From Galbibacter mesophilus (lineage in GTDB: Bacteria > Bacteroidota > Bacteroidia > Flavobacteriales > Flavobacteriaceae), in the NCBI RefSeq assembly GCF_023721415.1, contig NZ_JAMQVC010000003.1:124001-188000 (forward strand): 64,000 bases of DNA, read 5' to 3'. This document shows, one piece after another, positions 17,147 to 25,769 of this stretch (positions are counted from its first letter, which is position 1; every line of letters begins with the position of its first letter). The notes under the pieces are model-generated. The model was not told the origin of the DNA. It worked only from the letters and a program-made list of their open reading frames with translations, and made no database searches. A program made the translations under genes and the position numbers.

Positions 17147-18208
17147 TTACAACTTGTTTGAATAGATTTTTAAAACATCTTCGCCGAGCTGTTTCTTTTC
17201 AAGTAGTTCTTTATTCGGTAATTTGGGTGATGGTGTACCTTTATCAAATAGAACATTTCCGGTGAAAACTCTCGCTTCATCCCAAAGATTCGCATCTATA
17301 AAGGTCTGTAAAGTTTGGCCACCGCCTTCCACGATAAGACTTTGAATATTATGCTGATAAAGTTTTTCTACAATTTGTTCCGCCAAGCGATCTTCAAAAT
17401 CAACCGATTCAAAAGTAATCTTGTTGAAGTTGGCTTCGGGTAGTGCCGTTTTTTTGTCTGTTATAAAAATAGTTTCTTCCGTATCGTCCCAAACATGCGA
17501 TTCTTTTGGAGTTCTAAGGTTTCTGTCTATGACAATGCGGGTAGGGGAATTCCCTTGCCAATCCCTACTGTTTAGTTTTGGATTGTCTTTAACAACTGTA
17601 TTTGTTCCTACTAAAATTCCGTGTTCTTCGGTGCGCCATTTATGCACCAATTGTCTAGAAAACGCATTGGTTATCCAAATAGGTTTGCGCTCTTGGGAAG
17701 TAATTGGTTTCGGACTCAAAAACCCGTCATCGCTTTGCGCCCATTTTAAAATAATATAAGGTCTTTTCTTTTCAATGAAAGTTAAAAAACGCTTGTTGGA
17801 TGCTTTACATTCTCCCTCTAAAACACCGATAGTAACATGGTGACCAGCTTCCATTAATTTTTGTACACCGCGACCGCAAACTTTATCATGAGGGTCTAAA
17901 GTGCCAATTACCACATTTGGAATGTTGTTTTTAATGATTAAATCGGCACAGGGAGGAGTTTTTCCGTAGTGGGAACAAGGTTCCAAGGTTACATAAATAG
18001 TAGCCTTTTTCAGTAAAGAACGATCTTTAACCGATTGGATGGCATTCACTTCAGCGTGGTTTTGTCCTGCCGGACTCGTATATCCCTCGCCAATAATTTT
18101 TCCATCAGCAACAATAACGCATCCTACCATAGGATTTGGATAGGTGTTGCCAAGTCCATTTTTGGCCAGTTCAATGCATCGTTTTATGTAGATTTCATGT
18201 ATCTTCAT
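17147..18208 (-). CDS. ribD: Riboflavin biosynthesis bifunctional deaminase/reductase RibD
   Basis: 353 aa from the Met starting MKIHEIYIKRCIELAKNGLG. The N-terminal deaminase domain has the zinc motif HAEVNAI (49-55) with PCSHYGKTPPC; the C-terminal reductase domain follows from about 150 (ILKWAQSDDGF, IVEGGGQTLQTF). Carries out the second and third steps of riboflavin synthesis from GTP. ribH is 33 kb away. Divergent from the GNAT gene with only a 40-bp gap. Confidence 0.95.
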   Translation of the reverse strand: MKIHEIYIKRCIELAKNGLGNTYPNPMVGCVIVADGKIIGEGYTSPAGQNHAEVNAIQSVKDRSLLKKATIYVTLEPCSHYGKTPPCADLIIKNNIPNVVIGTLDPHDKVCGRGVQKLMEAGHHVTIGVLEGECKASNKRFLTFIEKKRPYIILKWAQSDDGFLSPKPITSQERKPIWITNAFSRQLVHKWRTEEHGILVGTNTVVKDNPKLNSRDWQGNSPTRIVIDRNLRTPKESHVWDDTEETIFITDKKTALPEANFNKITFESVDFEDRLAEQIVEKLYQHNIQSLIVEGGGQTLQTFIDANLWDEARVFTGNVLFDKGTPSPKLPNKELLEKKQLGEDVLKIYSNKL

Positions 18209-18248
18209 CCCGAAAGGCAAAAATACTATTAAAACATTGTAATAATCC

Positions 18249-18725
18249 ATGAAAATAAGAGAAATTCAGCCAAAAGACAATGAAAGAATGGCTGAGATTG
18301 TGAGAGAGGTTATTGTAGAGATGGGAGCACCAAAAGTGGGAACAGCTTACGAAGATGTGGCTCTGGAAGATCTATATAAAACCTACCAGAAAGAGAATTC
18401 GGTGTATTATGTTTTGGAAGAAAACGGTGTGATTTTAGGAGGAGCGGGAATCGCTCATTTAACGAATGAGAAAGAAACTGTTTGTGAGCTGCAAAAAATG
18501 TATTTTTCCCACGGAGCCAGAGGCAAAGGATGGGGCATGCAAATGATGAATGTTTGCTTGGAAGCAGCACGGGAGTTTGGTTTTAAACAATGTTATATTG
18601 AAACCATGCCTTATATGACGGATGCGCAAAAACTGTATAAAAAGGCAGGTTTTTACTATATAGATGCCCCAATGGGCAATACGGGGCACTATTCATGCCC
18701 TGTTTGGATGTTGAAAGATCTTTAG
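18249..18725 (+). CDS. GNAT N-acetyltransferase
   Basis: 158 aa beginning MKIREIQPKDNERMAEIVRE. The acetyl-CoA loop lies near CELQKMYFSHGARGKGWGMQ (residues 78-97), then KLYKKAGFYYID. Substrate unknown. Followed 17 bp later by prmC on the same strand, so they probably form one unit. Confidence 0.9.
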   Translation: MKIREIQPKDNERMAEIVREVIVEMGAPKVGTAYEDVALEDLYKTYQKENSVYYVLEENGVILGGAGIAHLTNEKETVCELQKMYFSHGARGKGWGMQMMNVCLEAAREFGFKQCYIETMPYMTDAQKLYKKAGFYYIDAPMGNTGHYSCPVWMLKDL

Positions 18726-18742
18726 GAAGAAACAGGAATAAC

Positions 18743-19606
18743 ATGAAGTTAGGGGAGTTAAGACAACAATTTCGAGAGGAGCTGCAAAGTATTTATAGAA
18801 TAGAGGAGGTAAATGCTTATTTCAATTGGTTGTGTGAGCACTATTTAGATTATAAATCTTTTGAAGTAGTTCAAAACATTCAAACTGTTTTATCCGATGA
18901 AAAAATATCGGTGTTGCAAAAAGCGTTGGCAGACCTTAAGAATGAAAAACCTATTCAGCAAATACTGGGCAAGGCTTATTTTTATGGTCTGGAATTGATG
19001 GTAAACGAACATACTTTAATCCCGAGACCAGAAACAGAAGAATTGGTAGATTGGATTATAAAGGATTTTAAAGGAGCTGAACGTTTAAATATTTTGGATA
19101 TTGGAACAGGCTCGGGGTGTATTCCCATTGCTTTGGCTAAAAATATTCCAAATGCAAGGGTTTGTGCAATAGATATTTCTGAAGAAGCTCTAAAGGTGGC
19201 AAAAACAAATGCAAAGAACAATAACGCACAAATAACTTTTGCAAAAGCAGATGTGTTAAATATTGATAAACTGAAGGTAATTTTTCCACATATTCAACAT
19301 TTTGATGTTATTGTTTCCAATCCTCCTTACGTTCGCGAATTGGAGAAATCTGAAATGAAAAATAATGTGCTGGTTTACGAACCTGCCACTGCGCTTTTTG
19401 TAACTGATAACGAACCTTTAATTTTTTATAAAAAGATTGCGAAATTAGCCAAAGAAAATCTGTCTAGCCAAGGGGTTCTATATTTTGAAATCAATCAATA
19501 TTTGGGCAGGGAAATGCAGAGCCTCGTACGGGAACAAGGTTTTAACAACATTATCCTGAAGAATGATTTATTCGGTAACGAGCGCATGTTGAAAGCTCAA
19601 AAATAA
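18743..19606 (+). CDS. prmC: Release factor glutamine methyltransferase
   Basis: 287 aa from the ATG starting MKLGELRQQF. Methylates the Gln of the GGQ motif in release factors. Class I SAM-binding motif ILDIGTGSGCIPIALAK and the glutamine-binding NPPYV motif (VSNPPYVRELE) are clear; IPRPETEELVDW precedes them. Follows a GNAT gene. Confidence 0.94.
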   Translation: MKLGELRQQFREELQSIYRIEEVNAYFNWLCEHYLDYKSFEVVQNIQTVLSDEKISVLQKALADLKNEKPIQQILGKAYFYGLELMVNEHTLIPRPETEELVDWIIKDFKGAERLNILDIGTGSGCIPIALAKNIPNARVCAIDISEEALKVAKTNAKNNNAQITFAKADVLNIDKLKVIFPHIQHFDVIVSNPPYVRELEKSEMKNNVLVYEPATALFVTDNEPLIFYKKIAKLAKENLSSQGVLYFEINQYLGREMQSLVREQGFNNIILKNDLFGNERMLKAQK

Positions 19607-19619
19607 GCTAATAAGCTTT

Positions 19620-20180
19620 CTACACAACTTCCCTTTCCAATGCTAAATAATGAGTGGTTTGTTCGCTGTACAATGGAAAAATTTTGATTTCACATTTGTA
19701 CGGTGTATTGTCCTTTTTGTAATTCACAATTACTTCTTTAAAAGGAGTGTCCTCTAAAAGTTGTTTTTTAAAGTTTTGCCTAGAACTTTCAGTTGTGCCT
19801 TCACCTTGTAAAAATTTAGGATTTTTATTGATGGCGAATTTTTTGGAATAACCCGTCATGGAAACAAAACCATCGTTTACCCAAACAATATCCTGTTCGC
19901 TATTGGTTACAACAAGGGCTTCATAATCATTACTATTAAAAATTGATGGGATGTCGTTTCTCCAACCAAATTTTTCAGCAAATGCCTGTATCTGTTCTAT
20001 TTCAGCGGATTTTTTCAAACCTTGTAATCTTTCCCAATGGAAAAGGCTAAAAAAGTCCCAACTCACCAGCGGCATACTTTTAATAGAGGATAAATCAAGC
20101 GCTGTTGTAATTTTTTTTTCTTTTTCCAGTTCAGGAAGGCAGATGTCCAAACACATCATGTTTTTTAAATCATTTTTCAT
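19620..20180 (-). CDS. PAS/LOV-like protein lacking the photoactive Cys
   Basis: 186 aa. The C-terminal half from about residue 84 is a PAS domain very like LOV photosensors: IVWVNDGFVSMTGYS, then NPKFLQGEGTT, then VNYKKDNTPYKCEI. In LOV domains the corresponding motif is NCRFLQ, with an adduct-forming Cys; here it is Pro121. No output domain is attached, and about 80 N-terminal residues precede the PAS. It may bind flavin without a covalent photocycle, or sense redox or act as a partner module. Confidence 0.85.
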   Translation of the reverse strand: MKNDLKNMMCLDICLPELEKEKKITTALDLSSIKSMPLVSWDFFSLFHWERLQGLKKSAEIEQIQAFAEKFGWRNDIPSIFNSNDYEALVVTNSEQDIVWVNDGFVSMTGYSKKFAINKNPKFLQGEGTTESSRQNFKKQLLEDTPFKEVIVNYKKDNTPYKCEIKIFPLYSEQTTHYLALEREVV

Positions 20181-20289
20181 GTTCTGTACAATTTACAAGG
20201 TAAAAAATGTCTGTTTAAAGGTTGGGTGTGTTTGGTAGATGTTTCAAATATAATGATTTTTCTTAATTTTAGAGCTCAAATTAAACTTT

Positions 20290-20655
20290 ATGAAGAAAGT
20301 ATTGGTTGTAGGGTTGGTAATCGTTGGAGCAATAGTTTCTATTTATTACGTGACTAACAATGAAAATAGTTGGTCTACAAAGGAAACTTTGGAAGGGTAC
20401 GATAGCGAAAAGGCAGCAGAGGAAACTCCGGTAGAATCTTTCAAAAATACAGCGCCTCAAAAATCAGCAACTGGGAATGGACTAAATCCTGCCCACGGAC
20501 AACCCGGCCACCGCTGTGACATCGCAGTAGGGGCACCTTTGACATCGCCTTCTAGCAATTCACTATTGAATACTGCGCCTAAGCTTAATCCTGAACACGG
20601 GCAGCCTGGTCATCGATGCGATATTAAAGTTGGAGACCCACTTCCAGCTACTTAG
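20290..20655 (+). CDS. Membrane/secreted protein with two HGQPGHRCDI repeats
   Basis: 121 aa with an N-terminal hydrophobic segment (VLVVGLVIVGAIVSIYYV) and a Ser/Ala-rich linker. Two copies of a ~19-residue motif (NPAHGQPGHRCDIAVGAPL, NPEHGQPGHRCDIKVGDPL) follow near 72-90 and 102-120. Each has two His and one Cys, so metal or haem binding is possible. Function unknown; I do not recognise a named family. Confidence 0.75.
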   Translation: MKKVLVVGLVIVGAIVSIYYVTNNENSWSTKETLEGYDSEKAAEETPVESFKNTAPQKSATGNGLNPAHGQPGHRCDIAVGAPLTSPSSNSLLNTAPKLNPEHGQPGHRCDIKVGDPLPAT

Positions 20656-20800
20656 TGGATTTATTAAAATTAAATAATTTTCCTTCCGAAGAAATTAGTA
20701 AAATAGTGAGGTTTTATTAAATAAATAAACGTCTAACTTGCTGTTATGTAACGATATAAAGTTGTATATTACATGTAATTATCAACAAAATTATATCAAT

Positions 20801-21271
20801 ATGAAAAAGTTAGTTTTAGCAGTAATGGCTTTTGGAGCCATTGCCCTTTCCAGTTGCGATGCAACCAAATCAGCTTCTGATTCTGCTTCCAGTATGTCCA
20901 ATCAAGCTTCCGGAGCCATGGATGATGCTTCCGACCAAATGGACAGCGCTTCGGGTCAAATGGCCGATATGTCTTCAATGAGTACGGATGAAATGAAGTC
21001 CTACCTTATGAATAACGAAGATGCTCAGGAAAAGTTGAAAACAGAGTTAATCAATAATAAATCTGAAGTTCAGAAAAAAGCGATTGATTATGTAAAGACA
21101 AATCCAGAAGCCAAATCGCAAGTAGCTGGTTTTTTGAAGAAAAATCCCGGCGCGAAAGGCAAACTATTGGAATATGTATTTAGCAATCCGGAATTAACCA
21201 ACAAATTGATGAGTTACATAGGCAGTAACCCAGAGTTGCTAAAACAAGCGATGAGTTTAATTGGAATGTAG
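20801..21271 (+). CDS. Small lipoprotein with Ser/Met-rich linker and repeats
   Basis: 156 aa from the Met of MKKLVLAVMAFGAIALSSC; lipobox Cys follows LSS. The mature start is low-complexity (DATKSASDSASSMSNQAS), then repeating short helices of the form NPEAKSQVAGFLKKNPGA and SNPELTNKLMSYIGSNPEL. Unknown function. An earlier in-frame start would add 21 residues before the signal. Confidence 0.7.
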   Translation: MKKLVLAVMAFGAIALSSCDATKSASDSASSMSNQASGAMDDASDQMDSASGQMADMSSMSTDEMKSYLMNNEDAQEKLKTELINNKSEVQKKAIDYVKTNPEAKSQVAGFLKKNPGAKGKLLEYVFSNPELTNKLMSYIGSNPELLKQAMSLIGM

Positions 21272-21277
21272 TCATGG

Positions 21278-21343
21278 TGTCAGACTGAGCATGTCGAAGT
21301 CTTTTCAGGTAAATGTTAATCCTTCGACAAGCTCAGGAAGACA
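21278..21343. repeat. REP-like inverted repeat, copy 1
   Basis: CTGAGCATGTCGAAG and CTTCGACAAGCTCAG form imperfect arms within a longer TGTC-to-GACA context. The same arms recur at 25665-25733, and a related element occurs at 32715-32792. Intergenic, between convergent genes. Confidence 0.75.
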
Positions 21344-21361
21344 TTAGGCAGACGCCTAAAA

Positions 21362-22573
21362 CTATGCTTTTTCCAATAAGGCCATGTAAAATCCGTCAAA
21401 ACCAGATTCCGAAGCCAATATTTTTTTGTCCTTAACCAATTTGAAGTCTTTACCGTTTTCAGATTTTAAAAAGGCTGCTACTTGATTTTGGTTTTCAGAA
21501 GGAAGAATGGAACATGTTGCATAAACCATTTTTCCACCTGATTTTATCATTTTGGAATAGTCGTTTAAAATTTGCTGCTGGGTTTCTTTGATGTTATCAA
21601 TAAACTCCGGTTGTAATTTCCACTTTGCATCTGGGTTTCTGCGTAGAACACCCAATCCGCTACATGGTGCATCAATAAGCACGCGGTCCACCGAATTATG
21701 GAGCTTTTTAATAACCTTTGTGGAATCTATTTCGCGAGTTTCTATATTATGAGCACCGTTTCTTTTAGCTCTTCTTTTGAGTTCTTTTAATTTGTTCCCA
21801 TAGATGTCTAAAGCTATAATCTGCCCTTTATTTTCCATTTTAGCCGCCATGTGAAGCGATTTTCCACCCGCACCCGCACAAGCATCTACAACACGCATTC
21901 CAGGTTGAACGTCTAAAAATTCAGCTACCAATTGAGAAGAAGCATCCTGAACTTCAAACAGTCCGTTTTTGAAAGCTTCTGTTTTAAAAATATTACCTCT
22001 TTCCCTCAGTTGAAGGGCGTCTGGGTAACCTTTAATGGGCAAAGTCGCTATTTCTTCATCCATAAGGGCATCCTGCAAAGCATGTTTATTGGTTTTTAAA
22101 GTATTTACGCGAATTATAACTTCAGCTTGTTTGTTCAGCGCATTAAGCTCTTTTGTCCAAAGAGCTTCACCCATTTCTTTTTCACCTAGCGTATCTAACC
22201 AATCGGGAACAGATTCCCTGTATTTTCTTGTTTTAGAAAGCTCATCAAATCGACCTTTAATTCTTCTGTTGGGTGTACCCTCCAATTGAGGCCAATCAGG
22301 AAGTTTAATGCCTTTGAGTACTGCCCAAACAGCAAAAATACGCCATAGGTTTTCGCGATTAAAAGGTTCTTTAACTTCAGCAATCTCAGCATAAAGTCGT
22401 TTCCATCGTACAATATCGTAAGTAGTTTCTGCAATAAAACCTCTATCTCTAGCTCCCCATCTTTTATCACGTTTAAGGAGTTGTTCTACCACTTTGTCGG
22501 CATATTTCCCTTCATTAAAAATGAGCTGTAAACCATCTATAACAGCATAAACTAAATTTCTATGGAGTCGCAT
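21362..22573 (-). CDS. RsmB/Nop2-like rRNA (cytosine-C5) methyltransferase
   Basis: 403 aa. Class I SAM motif DACAGAGGKSLHMA near 225-240; the catalytic motifs are DAPCSGLGVLRRNP and ATCSILPSENQ near 350, with Cys in both. These define the NOL1/NOP2/sun family that methylates a cytosine in rRNA; RsmB (C967) is the best guess. An N-terminal NusB-like part is short. Confidence 0.88.
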   Translation of the reverse strand: MRLHRNLVYAVIDGLQLIFNEGKYADKVVEQLLKRDKRWGARDRGFIAETTYDIVRWKRLYAEIAEVKEPFNRENLWRIFAVWAVLKGIKLPDWPQLEGTPNRRIKGRFDELSKTRKYRESVPDWLDTLGEKEMGEALWTKELNALNKQAEVIIRVNTLKTNKHALQDALMDEEIATLPIKGYPDALQLRERGNIFKTEAFKNGLFEVQDASSQLVAEFLDVQPGMRVVDACAGAGGKSLHMAAKMENKGQIIALDIYGNKLKELKRRAKRNGAHNIETREIDSTKVIKKLHNSVDRVLIDAPCSGLGVLRRNPDAKWKLQPEFIDNIKETQQQILNDYSKMIKSGGKMVYATCSILPSENQNQVAAFLKSENGKDFKLVKDKKILASESGFDGFYMALLEKA

Positions 22574-22608
22574 ACGTTATTATTTTAAAAAATAATTGGG
22601 TGCAAAGG

Positions 22609-22627
22609 TATCGCTTTGTAAGCGATA
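22609..22627. promoter_or_regulatory. Operator-like palindrome in a divergent promoter
   Basis: TATCGCTT and AAGCGATA are perfect 8-bp arms around a TGT spacer, between the minus-strand methyltransferase (start 22573) and the plus-strand YCF48-like gene (start 22658). The minus-strand TACCTTTG (22603-22610) is a -7 box overlapping one arm. Binding by a regulator is inferred only. Confidence 0.4.
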
Positions 22628-22657
22628 AAAGTTATTTTTATACCAAATTATACGGTT

Positions 22658-23692
22658 TTGAAGAAAATATTGATTTTTTCCCTATTTGTTCTAGTTTCCT
22701 GCGGAAAGGAAAAATTTATTCCAAGTGATTTTAAAGAAGTAGTTGTAGAAGAAGTATTTACCGATTCGGTAAGTATTCGTGCCATTACGCTTATGCAAGG
22801 AAACGTTGGTTTTGCTGGTTCCAATAACGTTTTTGGTATTTATAATGTTGCTACGGATAAAGTGGTGACACAAAAAATGATGCAGGATTCTTTGGCTTTA
22901 GAATTTCGCGCAGTAGCTAGCACGGATACCGATTTTTTTATGTTAACAGTCGGAAATCCGGCTTTGCTTTATAAAACTGGGGATCGTGGAAATATGGAGT
23001 TAGTTTATCGGGAAGATGATGAAAAAGTGTTTTACGATTCTATGAAATTCTGGAATAACCAAGAAGGCATTGCCATGGGCGACCCTACGGATGCTTGTCT
23101 TTCAATAATAATTACTCGCGATGGGGGAAATACTTGGAGAAAACTTAGTTGCGATGTTCTGCCCGCCGGAGTAGAAGGGGAGGCCGCTTTTGCTGCAAGT
23201 GATACTAACATTGTTATTGTTGGTGATAAAACTTGGATTGCTACGGGTGGAAATAAAGCAAGGGTGTTTTTTTCGCCTGACAAGGGAAAAACTTGGGAGG
23301 TGTATGAAACCCCGATAGTGCAAGGAAAAGCAGCGCAAGGAATCTATACCATGGATTTTTATGATGAAATGAACGGATTTGTAATTGGCGGCGATTATAC
23401 CAAACCAGATGAAAATTATGGTAATAAAGCCGTTACCAAAGATGGTGGCAAAACCTGGAAATTGGTTGCAGATGGAAGTATTCCAGGATACCGTTCTTGT
23501 GTGCAATATTTGCCGGGCCGTGAGGCAAAAGAATTGGTGGCTGTTGGATTTAAGGGAATTTCATTTTCAAACGACAGTGGTAATTCTTGGAAACAAATCT
23601 CTGATGAATCTTTTTTTACCATTCGATTTATTGATGATTCCACAGCCTTTGCAGCTGGAAAAAATAGGTTAGCTAAGTTGACTTTTAAGTAA
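22658..23692 (+). CDS. YCF48-like beta-propeller lipoprotein
   Basis: 344 aa. The signal KKILIFSLFVLVSCGKEK follows an apparent TTG start; no ATG fits before the lipobox Cys15. Repeated DGGNTW/DKGKTW/DGGKTW/DSGNSW motifs at blade ends identify the BNR/YCF48 (photosystem-II-assembly-factor-like) propeller. In this lineage such proteins are surface or periplasmic scaffolds of unknown role, often annotated as oxidoreductase. Confidence 0.85.
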   Translation: MKKILIFSLFVLVSCGKEKFIPSDFKEVVVEEVFTDSVSIRAITLMQGNVGFAGSNNVFGIYNVATDKVVTQKMMQDSLALEFRAVASTDTDFFMLTVGNPALLYKTGDRGNMELVYREDDEKVFYDSMKFWNNQEGIAMGDPTDACLSIIITRDGGNTWRKLSCDVLPAGVEGEAAFAASDTNIVIVGDKTWIATGGNKARVFFSPDKGKTWEVYETPIVQGKAAQGIYTMDFYDEMNGFVIGGDYTKPDENYGNKAVTKDGGKTWKLVADGSIPGYRSCVQYLPGREAKELVAVGFKGISFSNDSGNSWKQISDESFFTIRFIDDSTAFAAGKNRLAKLTFK

Positions 23693-23694
23693 TG

Positions 23695-23728
23695 AAAAAT
23701 TATTGAGATTTACTGTCCAATAATTTTT
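23695..23728. terminator. Bidirectional terminator
   Basis: AAAAATTATTG and CAATAATTTTT form an 11-bp stem between convergent genes ending at 23692 and 23732. Confidence 0.75.
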
Positions 23729-23731
23729 GTT

Positions 23732-25570
23732 TTATTCAAACGACTGCATTTCTACCAATTTTTGATAAACACCTTGTTTAGCCAGTAATTCTTGATGTGT
23801 TCCCTGCTCTACAATTTCACCTCTTTGCATAACCACAATGCTGTCTGCGTTTTGGATAGTAGATAAACGGTGGGCAATAACAATAGAAGTTCGGTTTTTC
23901 ATCATGTTTTCCAATGCAAGTTGAACTAACTTTTCGCTTTCGGTATCCAGCGCAGAAGTGGCTTCATCTAAAATCATGATAGGCGGATTCTTAAGTACAG
24001 CCCTTGCGATGGATAATCGCTGTTTTTGTCCGCCACTCAATTTTCCTCCTGCATCACCGATATTGGTGTCGAATCCATTTGGGAGATCTTTAATGAATTC
24101 ATAAGCATTGGCAATTTTGGCAGCTTCTTCAATTTCAAGGGGAGTAGCATTGGGTTTCCCTATTCGGATGTTGTTGGCAACCGTATCGTTGAATAAAATG
24201 GAATCTTGGGTTACAATACCCATAAGGCTTCGCAAACTTTTTATGGAAATATTTTTGATGTTGATGCCGTCTATGGAAATGCTTCCGTTGTTAACATCAT
24301 AGAAACGCGTGACCAAATTGGCGATGGTGCTTTTTCCACTTCCGGATTGTCCCACAAGAGCGACCGTTTTTCCTTTAGGAATTTCTAACGAAAATTGTTT
24401 TAAAACCAATTCTTCTTCATACTTAAAATCGATTTTATCAATGCTGATTTCTTTGTCGAAAGAAGTTTTATCAACCGCATTTGGAGCGTCCTTAATGGTG
24501 TTTTCAGTTTCTAGAAGCTCAAGGATACGTTCTGCGGCTCCATTACCCCTTTTTAAGCTATAACTAGCTTTGGAAATGGATTTTGCTGGCGTAAGGATAT
24601 TATAGGCTAGCGTTATGTATCCAATAAAAAAACTGGCTTCCATACTTTCATCTACAAAAACGAGATAACCTCCGTAAACCAATAAAACACCAATTACAAT
24701 AATACCTAAAAGTTCACTCATTGGCGAAGCCAGATTTTGGCGGTTCAGTACGGCATTGGAGTATTTATAAAAACGATCATTGGAATTTGAAAAACGTTTG
24801 CTAAAAATGCCTTCTGCAGTAAAAGCCTTTATTACACGAAGTCCGGACATGGTTTCTTCTAAAATAGAAAGAAACGTTCCCTGTTCCTGTTGAACTTTGA
24901 CCGATTGTTTTTTTAGGGATTTCCCTATGGCGGAAATAATAAAACCTGCTACTGGAATAAATATAAATACAAATAATGTGAGTTTGGTGCTAAAAGCAAA
25001 CATGAAAATTAATGAAAAAACGATGGTGAGGGGCTCTCTAACAATCATTTCCAATACTGAAAGGATAGAGTTCCTTACTTCTTCTACGTCACCGCTCATT
25101 TTTGAAATAGTGTCTCCTTTTTTCTTTTCGGAATAAAATGAAAGTGGAAGAGAGACTATTTTATCATACATTTTAGTCCGAATGTCTTTAAGCACTCCAT
25201 TTCTTAAATAGGTGATGTAAAACATGGCTAAATAGTTGGATAAGTTTTTCAGTAGAAAAAGAGAAATGATTACTCCCACCATCAACATTAAAGCATAAAA
25301 ACTTCCACGCTGTTCAATCAAATCAGAAAGATAATAGTTGAGATAATTCTGTCCGTAGTCTTTAATGTTAACAAGTGTGTCTACGAATCCATTGTACTCG
25401 GGCTTTGTAGCTACAATTTTCTTGTCATTAAATATAACTTTTAAAACAGGTACCAAGGCCACGAAAGACAACGTGCCGAAAAGGGCATAGAGAATGTTAA
25501 AGAAGATGTTTAGGTAAGCAAACTTTTTGTAAGGCTTAGCAAAACGAAGTATTTTTTTAAAGTAGTTCAT
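23732..25570 (-). CDS. MsbA-like ABC exporter (permease-ATPase)
   Basis: 612 aa half-transporter: six membrane helices in residues 15-330, then an ATP-binding domain with Walker A GQSGSGKST, signature LSGGQKQRLSIARA and Walker B MILDEATSALD. Probably a homodimer that exports lipid or drug; the substrate is not readable from the sequence. A TACCTTTG -7 box sits at 25609-25616 on the minus strand. Confidence 0.93.
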   Translation of the reverse strand: MNYFKKILRFAKPYKKFAYLNIFFNILYALFGTLSFVALVPVLKVIFNDKKIVATKPEYNGFVDTLVNIKDYGQNYLNYYLSDLIEQRGSFYALMLMVGVIISLFLLKNLSNYLAMFYITYLRNGVLKDIRTKMYDKIVSLPLSFYSEKKKGDTISKMSGDVEEVRNSILSVLEMIVREPLTIVFSLIFMFAFSTKLTLFVFIFIPVAGFIISAIGKSLKKQSVKVQQEQGTFLSILEETMSGLRVIKAFTAEGIFSKRFSNSNDRFYKYSNAVLNRQNLASPMSELLGIIVIGVLLVYGGYLVFVDESMEASFFIGYITLAYNILTPAKSISKASYSLKRGNGAAERILELLETENTIKDAPNAVDKTSFDKEISIDKIDFKYEEELVLKQFSLEIPKGKTVALVGQSGSGKSTIANLVTRFYDVNNGSISIDGINIKNISIKSLRSLMGIVTQDSILFNDTVANNIRIGKPNATPLEIEEAAKIANAYEFIKDLPNGFDTNIGDAGGKLSGGQKQRLSIARAVLKNPPIMILDEATSALDTESEKLVQLALENMMKNRTSIVIAHRLSTIQNADSIVVMQRGEIVEQGTHQELLAKQGVYQKLVEMQSFE

Positions 25571-25664
25571 TCAAAAAAAATATGCTGAGTAATCTATATT
25601 ATGGGCAACAAAGGTAAGTTTAATTATTAAAAATAAGTCGGCCTAGGAAATTAACTATTACGAT

Positions 25665-25733
25665 TGTCATGCTGAGCCTGTCGAAGTGAAATAAGTTTAA
25701 TTCTTAAGGGTCTTCGACAAGCTCAGACTGACA
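25665..25733. repeat. REP-like inverted repeat, copy 2
   Basis: TGTCATGCTGAGCCTGTCGA at 25665 and CTTCGACAAGCTCAGACTGA at 25712 form long imperfect arms. It shares TGTCGAAG and CTTCGACAAGCTCAG with copy 1. It lies in the gap between the ABC exporter start and the phosphomutase stop. Confidence 0.75.
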
Positions 25734-25769
25734 TTAAAACCAGGCCTGTTTTAATTCTATAAAAGTGAT

